Shown here piece after piece: positions 1 through 32,877 of a stretch of DNA of 64,000 bases. Every line of letters begins with the position of its first letter. The stretch's first letter is position 1. The stretch lies in assembly GCF_001577835.2 (NCBI RefSeq), contig NC_029536.1, positions 1,798,001-1,862,000 of the forward strand, written 5' to 3'. The translations under genes were made by a program, and so were the position numbers. The stretch is from Coturnix japonica (Eukaryota; Chordata; Aves; Galliformes; Phasianidae). The notes under the pieces were generated by a model. It was not told the origin of the DNA. It made no database searches and saw only the letters and a program-made list of their open reading frames with translations.

Positions 1-62
1 TGTGTAAAGCTCGATTTCATTCCACCCAAAGTTTTGCTGTTGTGTGTTTTGTTTTCAACTAG

Positions 63-1317
63 ACTTAAATTCCAGAGAGCAAGAGACATGTCAGCCAGTG
101 CATGTGATCAATGTGGACATTCAGGATAACCATGAGGAGGCAACGCTGGGTGCCTTCCTTATCTGTGAGCTCTGCCAGTGTGTAAGTAGAGAGGGCTCAT
201 TGCCTTGGGTTGGTGTGACCCCACTGACTGTGCACAGGGGTTGGGCGCTTAAAAGTGCTGCAAATTGCAGAAAAAATGAAGTAAAATCCGTGTCAAAGAG
301 ACTAAACTTTGCAAATCATTGGGGTTATTTGTGGAGCTGTTGTGCAAGCAGGTGAATTGCAATGGAGCTGATGGTTTCTGAAGTGAACAGTGCATGTGTT
401 CAGAACCAACATTAGCTGCCACTAAAAGCAGCATCACAAAGCACTGCACATCACCACTGTTGGGTCCATATTCACAACGTTCGTTTTGTGGCTAAAATGT
501 CTATTTCTGAGACAGTTGTAACATGTGGGATTTAAACATCAGAGCTGCCTTCTGAATCACGGTACGCATGAAAAGCACCGTGTGTGGGTGTATTTCAGAG
601 TACCACCCTGTTGTGTGTATGATGTGGAAAACCTGGTGCCTCCTGTCTTCCACCTTCAGTGTTCTTGGCCTTATGTCTTAGAATAAGGCTTGAAACAGTT
701 GATGCAACCATCAGAACAAAGGCTCTGTTTGACAACATGCAGGCCCAATGTATTACCTATTCCAGTGTGGCAACACACCTATTTATTTTACACCAGCCTC
801 TGCAATCTATTCTGGTCTCAAATATTCGCATCCTTTCCAAAGGATCCAAAAATCCCAAGAGAATCCAAAGGACTTGAAGTGTGAGCCATCTGTTCAGCCT
901 GCTTGTAGCTGTTGTGCAGCTTCCATCCGTTACCTACTAAGGATGGATGTTGCCTACTCAACAAAGGGGCTCCTTCAGTGCCAGCTCAGTGGGTTGGAGA
1001 AGGAGGGTTGTGCAGATGAACACGATGCAGAGTACATGTGGGTTTGGGGATGTTGGGAACCTCATTAAAGCACCCATTGCTGCACAGTCGGGTACTGCAT
1101 GCTGATTTAGGTTTCACAGTGAGCCAAAAACATCGAGTCGTTACTGTTCTCTAAGCTGCATTGTATCCTTGGAGCCCGGTTAATTAGCGTTGTTGTTTTT
1201 CTTCCCCTCGTTTAGATACAGCACACAGAAGACATGGAAAATGAAATAGATGAGCTGTTACAGGAATTTGAGGAGAAAAGTGGAAGGACTTTTCTTCATA
1301 CTGTCTGCTTTTATTAA
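63..1317 (+). CDS. SSU72: SSU72, RNA polymerase II CTD phosphatase (last two coding exons, partial)
   Basis: SSU72 removes phosphate from Ser5/Ser7 of the RNA polymerase II C-terminal repeat and works with the cleavage/polyadenylation machinery in the nucleus. Two exons are visible: 63-181, which starts with two bases of a split Asp codon after the acceptor at 61-62 and ends at GTAAGT, and 1216-1317, which ends in TAA. Together they give 72 complete residues, plus the split Asp, out of the usual 194, nearly identical to vertebrate SSU72 (NVDIQDNHEEATLG, LLQEFEEKSGRTFLHTVCFY). The two aspartates of VDIQDN correspond to Asp140 and Asp143 of the human enzyme, Asp143 being the reported general acid. 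The catalytic CX5R loop lies upstream of the window. The frame is intact across the 1.03 kb intron. TMEM240 follows on the same strand. Confidence 0.97.
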
Positions 1318-2240
1318 AGCACATCTGTCTCCAAGGCCTTAACACAGACGAGAGAAGCATGTGTTTAAAGTTCTGATTATACTGTATTTTCCTGGAAAAT
1401 GAATATTGATTTTTTTTCTTTCTCTTTTTGGTTTAGTTTTTCTTCAGGATTCCTTTCCAGTGGTTGCTTTTGTTTCAGGTATTCTGTCACAGGCAGGCAG
1501 AGATACCAGCTCAATTGTACATATGCAAAGTATGCACAAAGGCCACCTATTTAAAAGCGAAAATCAAGATTCCCTTTAAACCCTACTTCAATTCTTACGA
1601 GTAGGCTCTTAATTATAAAGAATATAAGTTTATAATGTATTTTTTTCCAGCTTACAAATTTATTTTATTTCAGTTGTGCTTTCTTTTTTTTATTATTATT
1701 ATATTATTATTTTAATGTGACAGAATGGCTGAACGATGTGAAGACACGAATGGAGCAATGAGTTATCTGTATATTATTAGATGTAAGATTGGAAGCATCC
1801 AATAAAATAACACAAAACCTGCAAAGCTTGTCTGTTTCTGAACTGGAAGCCGAGTAGCTGTGACTGCTCTATAAGGTTTCAATGGGAGCTGGAAGAGCTG
1901 CGCTGCCCTTGGTTTGGAGGTGCTGTGTTGGGCACCTTCCTTTGGTTGTTGATCCTGTGTTGAACCCAACCGAACTGCTTTGTCCACGTGGATTTAGGGC
2001 ACCTCCACTGCATCTTTCTTCGGGTCTTTAATTGCTTTTGAATTACTGTATGTGAGACTGAACTATAAGGCTGAGGCTGTAAGCAGGGCCCAATTGTATG
2101 TATGTCTTCTATAAGGAAGAAGGGGAGAAACTGCAAACTCCGCTGTTAATAGAAATGGTTGGAAGCTTTGTTAAATGAAATGTCTGTTGAATGGAAATCT
2201 CTGCACATACAGCAATAATAAACGTGTTTGTCACAGCCTG
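1318..2240 (+). other. SSU72: SSU72 3' UTR
   Basis: AT-rich sequence follows the SSU72 stop codon with no conserved frame. It includes a T-run and (ATT)n tract at about 1682-1714 and an AATAAA at 1801-1806 that could serve as an early poly(A) signal. The extent is inferred from the strong signal at 2217-2222. Confidence 0.7.
2217..2222 (+). terminator. SSU72: Poly(A) signal AATAAA, probable main SSU72 3' end
   Basis: A canonical AATAAA is followed within 30-50 bases by a GT-rich stretch (GAGTGTGTACGTGTGAG), the usual layout of a vertebrate cleavage site. An earlier AATAAA at 1801-1806 may give a shorter transcript. Confidence 0.65.
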
Positions 2241-3344
2241 CAGTCCGGATGCTGAGTGTGTACGTGTGAGCACAGCAACGGCTCTTTGTGCAAACTGGTA
2301 GAAATTAAAAGCACCGGGTTAAAAGCGAAAAGCAGACCGAATATTGACGTTCCCAAAGTGAACGGTAAAGAGCTGCTGCTAAAAGGCAAGAGATCTTAAA
2401 GGTTGTTTTGTTAAAGGATTTGGAGCAAGTGAAGTCTATGAGCTCTTTAATGCTTTGAGAAGTGGGGACAACTATAACGTGCCAGGAGTGAAGTGGCATG
2501 AAATGGAGCTTGGGCTCCTGGCTTCACTGCTGCCCTCTGACAGCTCCAGGGGGGCTTAGGGCTTCATAAGGGCACTGATTTCCCTGTGCCTGAAGCTGAT
2601 GCTGGGGGCTGGCTCTGCTTTTTAGGCTGCTGCTGCTCTTTGAAGTTGTTCATCTCCAAGTCTGTCGATCCCAAAGGGATCCTGTGCATCCCTGCCCCTG
2701 CTGTGGGGGGTTGGATGAGGTTTAAGCTGCCCTATGGGGAAGGCACAACTCACTGCGTGTTGGCCAGTGCCCAAATGGGTCAGAGCATGGTACGTGGGGT
2801 GCAGGAATGTTTTGTATCCCTCCAACGCTTGCACTGCTTCTCTTAGCTGTGAAAAAATGAAAGAGGATAAATCCTGCAGAGAATGAATGAGATGAGAACT
2901 CTTTGGGATGGGGAGCTGAAGCAGCAGCTCCCATAAGGTGTGCAGGATGGCTTTGTATGGCTTTGTCCTGTCCTGGTTTGTTGCTGAAGGATTCCATTCA
3001 GCCTCCTCTGCTTTTCTGCTCCGTTCTCTGATGCTTGTTGCCATGGGGATCCTTACAGCCCGGGGAGGAGAAGGGTTCTGTAGGGACTGAACTGCTTCAG
3101 TTGATCCCTTTAAAGATGTATTTCAAGCAGGCACGGTGCTAAGTGTGTGGAGCAGAGTTCTCTGTGCAGCACTGGGACTAAAGCCTTCACTCTTTATTTC
3201 TGTGTCTGGAAATGTTTTCTGTTTTCAGCTGAACTCATCCTGTACGGAGCCCTTCGGGTTGTGCTTGGTGGGCACAGTGCGCTTCTTTGGTCTGGCTGAT
3301 AAAAGATCTCTGCTATGAAATAGAGCTTCAGCTCTGCTCTGCTT

Positions 3345-3402
3345 TCCCATTGGGTTGGAACCAGGTGATCTTTGAGGTCCCATCCATCCCAAGCCATTCT
3401 AG
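3345..3402 (+). repeat. CR1 LINE 3'-end fragment
   Basis: The stretch reads like the last 50 bases of a CR1 LINE in sense orientation: a GGTTGGAAC block, then GTGATCTTTGAGGTCCC, a CCAACCCAAACC-like block and ATTCTA at the end. It is a short, diverged 5'-truncated piece. The rest of the 2.24-4.2 kb gap between SSU72 and TMEM240 shows no coding signal I recognise. Confidence 0.6.
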
Positions 3403-4199
3403 GAGTGGATTCTGCTTTTCTATCACCCAGGTGATGCTGTTGGGCTGTGTGTGGTGCAGGGCAGCCCTTCCTCAGCCCTCAGTGCTGCTGGATGCCCTGG
3501 GAATCCATCATCCATCAATGATCCCAGTCAATGTGTTGCTAAGCAGACTACCCAGCTGTAATTTCAGCTTTAATTTCAGCTGCACGTGGGAGCTCAGGTG
3601 AAAACAAGTGCTGGGATCAGCATAGGAGCACATGGGACAGCACAGAATGGGGATGGCTGGAGCCCCATCTCCCACTGCTGGGTGCTGAGCTTTGGGCTGA
3701 GCTTTTGACCACAGGTTGGAGCAAAGCTGGGTGTGATGGGGCCATGGAGAGCCTCACTTAGCACTTAATGCTTCACATGTGTGGTTTCATTAAAAGAATG
3801 ATAATAAAATATGGTCTGCAATGCAATCTGTGCTCTAATTTGAGGACACCGTTTAGTGATTTTAATTGTGTGACAGTATTTTGCTATTTCCAATACCCAG
3901 TAGTAGGTTAATGACTGTTCCTTGAAGAATGGAGTTTATATAACACAAGTCATTACATAAGGAGGCTGATTGTGGCCTGAGGAGCTGAAGGAAAACAAAG
4001 ATGCAAAAATGCAAACCCTCAAAGCAGCAAAAAGGTGTCGGTGGCCCCGAGCAGCGCTGGGTGCCAGCAAGGTGATGGTAACCTTGAATGTGACGTGATG
4101 ATGTGAGCACTGCCGGGCTGTGTGACCCCATCTTATGGTTTAATGGCACATCCGACCAACCCCGACAAAAGTTGTTACCTGTTCACCGACCTATTTTTA

Positions 4200-10822
<6,623 letters not shown>

Positions 10823-12940
10823 GGAACTTCCTTCCCCTCCAGAGACTGCAGTGAGGTTTTAAAGAGGACTTTGCTCTTCTTCCAGGGGAACAGCTCTAAG
10901 TTTGCTCCTCACTGGAAGCCAGCGAGGACATCATTTTATTTCTCCATCCCGTGTGTCCCCCCGTGGCACACCACGATGCACAACTAAGCCAGTCCTGGAT
11001 GCTACGCAGCCAAGACATTGCACTGTGTTCCACGTTTTATTGTCAGACTTGTGTACATATGTAAAAAGGAAAAAAAAGCAGACAAAAACAAACCAAAACG
11101 AAACGAGAAAAAAGAGATTTGCATTATACTTTCAACCTGGCATTCACGGCTGTCCTGCACATCCAGCTGCCCTGCAGGGAATGTTGCCCCAGGGTATGGA
11201 GGTGGAAGTACATGAAGAAGATGCAGTTTCTCATCCGAGTGCTAGAAGTCCCCCATTTCTTTGGTCCTTTGGTTTGGTTTTGCTCTTCTCTGTTCCTTCT
11301 GTTGTTAGAATGGTACCAGGTTTGGACAGGGGCTGCTGCCAGTTAGATGGGAGGGCGGCTTCCCTTTGCTTTGGTTCATGTTTTTGGGCATTGCTGTGGG
11401 GGAAGGAACGTGTGATGGGTTTGTTCTTCGTGTTGCTGCACACTGAAACCTGCCTTAAGCAAGATGCAAAATCTTCCTAGCAGGGCAGCAGCTCTGTGAG
11501 GGATCAGCCCATGCAATGGGGCTGGTGCTGTTGCTCCTTGCTGCTGTTAGAGAGGGTGGAGAAGTGGATGGGGCTGAGAGGCATTAAACCTGGTTTGTGC
11601 CCTCATCCATGTGCCATGTGGAGCACTGCAGCAAGCTGGGCTTGGCCTGAGGCTCATGGGCCTAAAGCCAAACTCACCTCCCAAAGCAGATGTGCCAGGA
11701 AGGGCTGAAGTCAAAGCAATGGATGCTCCTGTGGGGTTTTTGGTTTTGCTTCTGCTGGGCACAGCTTAGGTGTGGGTTTCAGTGTTGCTATGGTGTGTCT
11801 GAAGCCCCACTCTGCACCCGGAGACCTTCATGTCCTGGAGAGCAGCTGGGAGCGATGCTGGTGGGCAGGGATGTGCTGGGCTGGGAGCTTTGTTGTGTGC
11901 CAGGGAGGAGCTGGAGCTGAGAACCAAAGGTGGTGGCCCCACAGCTGCCATTTCTCCTTCATTCCTCCTTTCATGGTGAGCAGGCTTGTGTTTATATGGG
12001 AAAATGTCCAGAACTAAAGGATGCTGAGCGCTAGAGGACTGCTGCTTTCTTCTGTGGGTTCCTTGACTCTGTCAATGGCCTCCTGTTGTTTGGTTGTAAT
12101 GTCAGAGAAGGGATAAGGGCGTCATGACCCCCAGCTCTTCTCCTCCCTATCCCAGCTTCTCCACATCACCTTTTGGTTGCTTCCTATGCCAAGAACCTGT
12201 TCTGTTATTTATGAGCCCTCAAAGGCAGCCAAAGGCCAACCACAGCTACTCTCCCCAGTTCCTACCTTTGCTGTCCCATAGCGCCTCTTGTCTTGGAGTC
12301 CCAGTTTCTGTCAGGGCCCTGATAGTTGCCCAGTCTGTATTTGTGTCTGTCTGCTTGACTGTCTGTCATTAGGACTTCTGCGATGCCCTCAGCCCCTTGT
12401 TAGCATCTGGGGAGTGACTTTTCCTTTCCAAGACACGAGGCTTTGCAGCTTCCTTTGTGTGCTTGCCCATAGGGACACAGCCTATGGGGACAGAAGATGC
12501 CCATCTCCATGGGCCCATGAGGTTGAGCTGTAGCAGAGAACAGGTGGGGACCATTCAGCTCTGAGTTGAAGATGGGGTGATATTTTGCAAGGGAGAAAGT
12601 TTCACTGAGATGAGGACAAACGTTGAGTTTGTTATGGGGGATAATAAGATAGAATAAAGAAACAGACCACCTTAGAATTAAACATATTGGCTTTGCTCTT
12701 CTCTGGAATCTGGTTGTGAACCTTGCAGCAGGAGAGAGTGAGGTGGCAGCTCATGTGGATCATCAGATCCACAGTGGGATTTCAGAAGTCTGTTAGGCTC
12801 TAGAAGACATAAACCAGTCCTGCATGGTGCACATCTCCCTGCTTTAAGAACAGAAGGTTTCCTAATCTGCCGTGGCTGCAGCAATCAGCACGTGAGCTTT
12901 GTTTGGTTTACACTCAGTCAGAAAATAAAACGAACAAGAA
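10823..12940 (+). other. TMEM240: Probable TMEM240 3' UTR (end uncertain)
   Basis: No conserved reading frame follows the TMEM240 stop. Candidate poly(A) signals are ATTAAA at 11583-11588, which is followed by TG-rich sequence, and AATAAA at 12653-12658 and 12924-12929. Which one is used cannot be decided here. The region includes an A-rich patch at 11067-11115. Confidence 0.45.
12653..12658 (+). terminator. Candidate poly(A) signal AATAAA for TMEM240
   Basis: Canonical hexamer about 1.83 kb after the TMEM240 stop codon. It is one of three candidates, the others being at 11583 and 12924. Confidence 0.35.
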
Positions 12941-13149
12941 AATACTCTCAGTGCAATTAAATTCACTGGGAATAATTCTCTGCTCCTGAAGCCATGGGAA
13001 GCAGCCCCTTCTCTTGCAGAGCAGGACACATAAAGCCAGCAGGGCTTTATGCCCTATTGGTTCTTATCCTTTATAAACAAGGGATAAAACTCATTTCCAA
13101 GCAGCAAGGCCACTATCCAAGGGACGTGGTCTGTGCAAGGGCAATGCCA

Positions 13150-13206
13150 GGCAAGCTCAACAGTTTGACTGGGTGATCCTAGGGGTTTTATTCCAACCTC
13201 AGTGTG
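13150..13206 (+). repeat. CR1 LINE 3'-end fragment
   Basis: The block GGTGATCCTAGGGGTTTTAT followed by TCCAACCTCA matches the end of sense-oriented CR1 copies, where a GATCTTAGAGGTCTTTTCCAACC-like block is typical. It is short and diverged. A C/A-rich low-complexity stretch (13503-13585) lies just downstream. Confidence 0.5.
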
Positions 13207-14174
13207 AGAAAGCTCCGTGTTCCTGGGCTCAGCTGGCTCCTTTGGAGCTCCTATAGATGTGACCCTATGGGACGTGCCCATTGCTCCATGCTTGGGGTGA
13301 GTGTTCCCAGCACTGCGGTTGCTTGTTGCTCTGTCCCATTGAGGCTGCTGCTGTTTGGCCACGTGAAGTCTGCTGTTGCTCTGTCTTCTTTCCCCGTGCA
13401 TGTGTGCGTTTTGCTTCCGTCTGGGTGTGGGGGTGTTTTCTCCTCGTTCATTGTCTGAGATGTTACTACTGTTGACTTGTTTGTTGTTCTCTGATCCAGT
13501 CTTCCCCCCCCAAAAACAACAAAGGAAAACAACCCAAAACCAACCAACAAAATCAAACCAGACCACAACAACCCAAAACCCAGCGACAGCCCCATATGAA
13601 AAGGGTCTGGGTGGGGAGAAAAGTGGCAGGGTCAGGGCATTGCAGAATAGATGCTGCGGGGTGCAGAGCTGGACAAGGAGTGGGAGTGTGCTCTGTGTCC
13701 CAGCGCTCGGCCACCAGATGCTCCGAGGGAGGTTCCTGCAGCATTTGGTGGTGGAGGAACGTTGTGCTGCTTCAGGAAGGGGTTATTTTTAGAGCAGAGA
13801 CAGCGCTGCAAACTGTGCGTGCTGATCCTCCAGAGCTGGGATTGGTGCTGGAAAAGTCCTCCCTGAGAGCAGCACATCGAACCCAGCCTGTGCCAGCCCT
13901 CCTCTGTTCCTACAGCGTCCCTTCTTTGTAGGAGAGCTGTGTGCTAATGAAGGCCATCTCATCCAGTTGCTTCCTATCTGGAATCACTGTGGCCAAGCGC
14001 TGTAGGAGGCCCAGAAGGGATCCCAGACCCACTTCCCAGGCTTCACACCATGGCACAGTGGTCTTGGTGGCTCTCGCTTCTGTTCTCTACCTCATTTTCC
14101 AGTTGCACGCAGCTGGGAGAAGAGAATACCCAGTCCCAAAGGATTCTAAAGAGCTGCTGAGATGGTGAAGGGAG

Positions 14175-14495
14175 CAGAGCATCTCCCAGGAGAAGGGAAG
14201 GCTTGTAGGGGGATTTCACCCATCTGTATGAGTAACCTTGAAGGGAGGGAGCAAAGAGGACAGAGCCAGGCTCATTCCAGCAGTGCCCAGGGATGGGAGA
14301 CAGGCAATGGGCACAAACTGGAGCATCAGGAAGCACTTTGTGCATGGTGTAGGTGTGGAGTGTTGGTACGGATTACCCAGAGGTTGTGGAATCTCTTTGG
14401 AGAGAGAATGATGAGGTCACCCCACCCCAGGCAGCACTGCTTGAGCTGGACCCATAGGTCCCCCCTAACCTCAACCATGTAGAGATTCTGCAAAG
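14175..14495 (+). repeat. CR1 LINE 3' fragment, sense orientation
   Basis: About 320 bp follow the order of a CR1 3' end: GGAGAAGGGAAGGCTTGTAG, a diverged middle, GGAAGCACTTTGTG, then ATTACCCAGAGGTTGTGGAA (the common GGCTGCCCAGAGAAGTTGTGGA-like block), then GAGCTGGACCCATAGGTCCC and CCTAACCTCAACCATG near the end. It is 5'-truncated, as most CR1 copies are. Confidence 0.75.
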
Positions 14496-14499
14496 CACA

Positions 14500-17130
14500 A
14501 ATCTGTGCAGAGGGTGATGAGGAGCTGAAGCTTCATGAGCCACTATATCAGACTGTGGGAGGTATGTGCAAACAGCAGGAGCCCTCACTTACCTTGGGTT
14601 CCATCTCGGAGGGCACAGGCAGGAGAGCCCTGGGGCAGTCCCGCTCTAATGCCACCCCCCCACTTGTATGGTGGGAGAGCTTCAAATGCAGAAACAACCA
14701 ACAGAAGCTCCCAGAGCATCTCTAGAGGTGAAGGACCAGAAGTTCTTCCATTATTCATGCATTCAGCAAAAGTAGAAAGAACTTTGGACCAGAATGCATT
14801 CACCCCGAGTCCGCTGGTGGAGCAGATGTGATAGGGCTGCACACAGGGGAGCAGGGCAGGGCAGCACAGGAGGAATCTCCTGGGATTGCTCTGCAGTGAA
14901 GACACAACAGAAAGCAGACCCCAGGGTGATGCTTTCCCTGATCATTAATCCTTTCTTTCTTTCTTTCTGCATTCAAACCCTTTCTGCATGCATCAGACAG
15001 GAGAGGTACAACTCGATAACAACAGAGGGAGAGATTATTCTCCAAGCCCAGAGCAGTCCCTACTGTGGTTGAAAAGCAATAATGGCCAGTTTTCTATTAA
15101 GCACACCTGCCCGTGCAGATGGCATTAGGGCTGCTGTGCCCGAGCTGAGGGACGTCCCGGAGCACGTGGTGGGGGAGGCAGCAGGAAAAGCACACTGTGA
15201 TTTTATTTGGGTCAACGAGAGAGCTTAATTCAGCCATTCCTTCCCTTCCAGTGATATGTTTGTACAGTAGGTAACCAGTTCTGCTCCTGAAACCAAGCCC
15301 ACCCTTTGCTGTTTGTCAGTAAAATATTCTTTTTTGCATGTTTTGCATCCGAGTGGTTTTTCTCCCACCCCTAACACCCACCTCATACTCTTTGCACTGA
15401 GTGATGCTGCTGGGATCAAAGTGGGGCTGGATTGGGGTTGGGGAGGCAGCTGAGCTCAGCCCTGAGCAGGGAATGGGAGAAAGAAGGCCACGCCATTCCC
15501 AGCCTCTGCGTCAGGGCTGGGTGGGGAGATGCTGAGCACAGCAGCTCGGTGACAAAGTAAACAATGGGCAGGATGGCATTGAGGACAGATAGATGACCAG
15601 GCTGTAAATCTGCCTCCCAGCTGTAACACAGAGCGCAAGGGAGGCGGTTCAGCTGGCGGCGGTGAGATGGGGAGTGATGGATCACTTGCTCATCCATCTG
15701 CTCTTGGATTTGCTCTCCAATACAAAACACTGTTTTAATAAAGTGCTATTAGCTCATAACTCACTCCGTGCCAGGGATGGGAGATAACCTCAGCCTGGGG
15801 TTGCCATCCCTTCTCCATCCCCTCATGGCACGTGAACCACCAGTGAGCTGGGTGCCATCTCCATAGGGACACTGTTCATCCCGTGAGCCAATGGCCCAAC
15901 CCTGATGGGAGAGATGGGATAGAGAACTTCATGGTGTCAACCCTGATTAAAACAGCTGTTCCAGGCTGGCCAAGGCTGCACACACAGTGCCCACGTTCCC
16001 TTCCTCAGTGCTTCCAAAGCATCCCCAGCTCTTCACGCAAGGGAAGTCTAGTGGCAACCCATGCCTGCACAGCACAAGGTGTGCGTCAGCAGCAGTGCCT
16101 GTGCATCCCTGTAGGAACCTGGTGCAATCTGAAGGAGGAATTGCATAAAACAGCTGAGACAGCAACTGAGCTGCCTGGCTTTAGGGCAGGGTTCTCTTCC
16201 TGGCTGTTTGTAGCAGCAGAAGTGCAGTCAGCATAAGGACAAGACACGGTACCTGGGCACACAAATGTGCTGCAGGACACCCAGCCCTACAAAGCAGCAG
16301 CTCCTCAGATCCTCCCATTCTCTCTCACTGCACCCAGAGGAAAGCAGAAGAGAACCATGCCAAGAGAAGCCAGCAGCCAGGGGCAATGCTTGTCCCTGCT
16401 GTTCCACCATGCTGCCAGCTGCAGCCCCTGCTGCCCTCTGTGCTCCCAGGCTCATGTCAGGGTGCATCTCCCAGCACTCAGCAGCAGCTATCAGTGAATT
16501 GGGCACAGCTGAGGCTGCTGTCAGTTCCTGTTGGAGGAGAGCAGCTCAGCAAGGTACTCAAGGGCACAGATTTGGGTCAGACAAATGTGCTTGCTCTGTG
16601 TAGTTACAGAAGGGGACTCAGAGCAAAAGCACAGAGTTCAAACCCAGTTCAAACTCAGGGAAAAAAAAAAACCACAAGGTTTTCCGACCTGCACACAGAC
16701 AGACCAGATGTCATCTGATCAAGACAGGCTCCTCTCCATGATCTGATGACAGAACATCTCTCTGCTGTTCCATAAATGAAGTGAGAGACACACAGAGTGA
16801 GAGCAGCTCCGTGGCAGCAGCCAGGAGCTAAAGAACCCCACCGGTGTGACAGAGCCCTCCATGTGTGACAACACAACAGTGATGCTGTGCAGAGATGCAA
16901 GCAGGGAGAAGGCACCACCCTGGGCAGGACGTGGGGTAGAAGGTCAGAATTACCTCTGCTGGAATGTAAACCTGGTGAATTTATGTACATGGGAGGAGAA
17001 GGTTTGGACAAACCCTGGGATCTTGCAGAGCTGGGTCACCAGGACATCCCAAAACAGCTTCAAATGGCCAAAAAGGATTTGGAGTTGGCCCTCTCTAACA
17101 GGTCAGGTTACACAGACTAACACAGCCACC
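14500..17130. other. Intergenic stretch between TMEM240 and ATAD3A 3' ends
   Basis: No recognisable exon on either strand. It contains a (TTTC)n tract at 14951-14969, an A10 run at about 16661-16671 and an isolated AATAAA at 15737-15742. TMEM240 and ATAD3A converge on this region, so alternative 3' ends from either side are possible. Confidence 0.6.
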
Positions 17131-17151
17131 AGTGTTTGAGCAAGGGGGTCC

Positions 17152-17157
17152 TTTAAT
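17152..17157 (-). terminator. ATAD3A: Poly(A) signal ATTAAA for ATAD3A
   Basis: ATTAAA on the minus strand, about 220 bases after the ATAD3A stop. It is the first hexamer of this kind downstream and implies a short 3' UTR ending near 17130. Confidence 0.6.
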
Positions 17158-17378
17158 ATTATTATTTCTGCCTTGTTTCAGCCATTTTTCTGTTTTCCAT
17201 CACATCCTTAAAACACGAAATGAAAGGCAGACTGAAGCAGCACTCCTTCCCCTTTCCCTTGCACCAAGGGGCACATCTCTTACATGATTCCACCAAAAAT
17301 CCACCCAAGACGACACTCCCCACTCTTCTCCTCTGCCAACATCCCCACCCACGCTGGTCTGCAGCCTGCAGGTGCTTC

Positions 17379-32147
<14,769 letters not shown>

Positions 32148-32400
32148 GGCGGCGATCCCGCCACCGCGCGACCCACGGCGCGCTCAGCCACGCAGCGCCG
32201 CCTCCGATTGGGCCGCGCGCAGGCGCCAAAGTGACGTCACGCGGGAAACGCCAATCCGGAGCGAAACAGGAAGGGTGAGAGGCGAGGAGAACGGGATGGG
32301 AAGCGGAGAGGGTCAAACTTAATTGAGATGCGTTTTGACGTAGCAACCGATGTGTTTTTGCGTTGCTAAGGGGATGGCCTCAAAATGGCGGCCGGCAACA
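32148..32400 (-). promoter_or_regulatory. ATAD3A: ATAD3A CpG promoter
   Basis: CpG-rich sequence lies immediately upstream of the ATAD3A ATG. It holds a minus-strand CCAAT box (32207-32211), a perfect 10-bp CRE palindrome GTGACGTCAC (32231-32240), a plus-strand CCAAT (32251-32255), an ETS-like AGGAAG (32268-32273), a 7-bp inverted pair TAGCAAC / GTTGCTA (32341-32347 and 32362-32368) and a YY1-type CAAAATGGCGGC (32381-32392). There is no TATA box. Symmetric motif use suggests a housekeeping, possibly bidirectional, promoter. Confidence 0.75.
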
Positions 32401-32470
32401 GGGCTGGGAAAGCTCCTGAGTAAAACTAGGTTCGATAATGAAAATAGGCCTAAAACCAGTCTCGAGTTAA

Positions 32471-32548
32471 TCACAGAATCATTAAGGTTGGGGAAGATCA
32501 TTAAGATCCATAGGTCCAACCCCACTGTGCCCAATGCCCACACTGAAG
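32471..32548 (-). repeat. CR1 LINE 3'-end fragment, antisense
   Basis: TCACAGAATCATTAAGGTTG, then a diverged AAGATCATTAAGATC block and GGTCCAACCCCA, is the reverse complement of a CR1 3' end. It lies between the ATAD3A promoter and the minisatellite at 32575. Confidence 0.8.
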
Positions 32549-32574
32549 GAGTTAGAAAAGGGGGGAAAGGGGAG

Positions 32575-32877
32575 AAAATAAGGCAGAGAGCTGTTATTGA
32601 TGTCTTTCTGGCTATTTGTTTCATTATTGGAAGACTGGGAGTATAAGCTGGACTGTGGAGTAATAGGAAGGGGGTAAAATGAGGCAAAGAGCTGTTATTG
32701 ATGTCTTTCTGGCTGTATGTTTCATTATTGCATGGTTGGGAGTATAAGCCGGACTGTGGAGTGATAGGAAGGGCATAAAATGAGGCAAGGAGCTGTTATT
32801 GATGTCTTTCTGGCTGTATGTTTCATTATTGCAAGGTTGGGAGTATAACCTGGATTGTGGAGTCATGGGAAGAATGC
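32575..32877 (+). repeat. Minisatellite, 3 copies of a 101-bp unit
   Basis: Three tandem units start at 32575, 32676 and 32777. Each contains GAGCTGTTATTGATGTCTTT, TTTCATTATTG, GGGAGTATAA and GACTGTGGAGT-like blocks at fixed spacing. Units 2 and 3 are closer to each other than to unit 1. The period is not a multiple of three, so open frames across it are not conserved as protein. Confidence 0.92.

Noticed and set aside
15737-15742. Isolated AATAAA as a distal TMEM240 poly(A) signal
   Set aside because: Nearly 5 kb beyond the stop codon and past two CR1 pieces; no supporting downstream GT-rich element stands out.
32350-32646. 98-codon + strand frame beginning at the YY1-type motif, a candidate divergent gene
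   Set aside because: It runs through a CR1 tail and into the minisatellite, so it is built from repeats; the start ATG has no supporting conservation.
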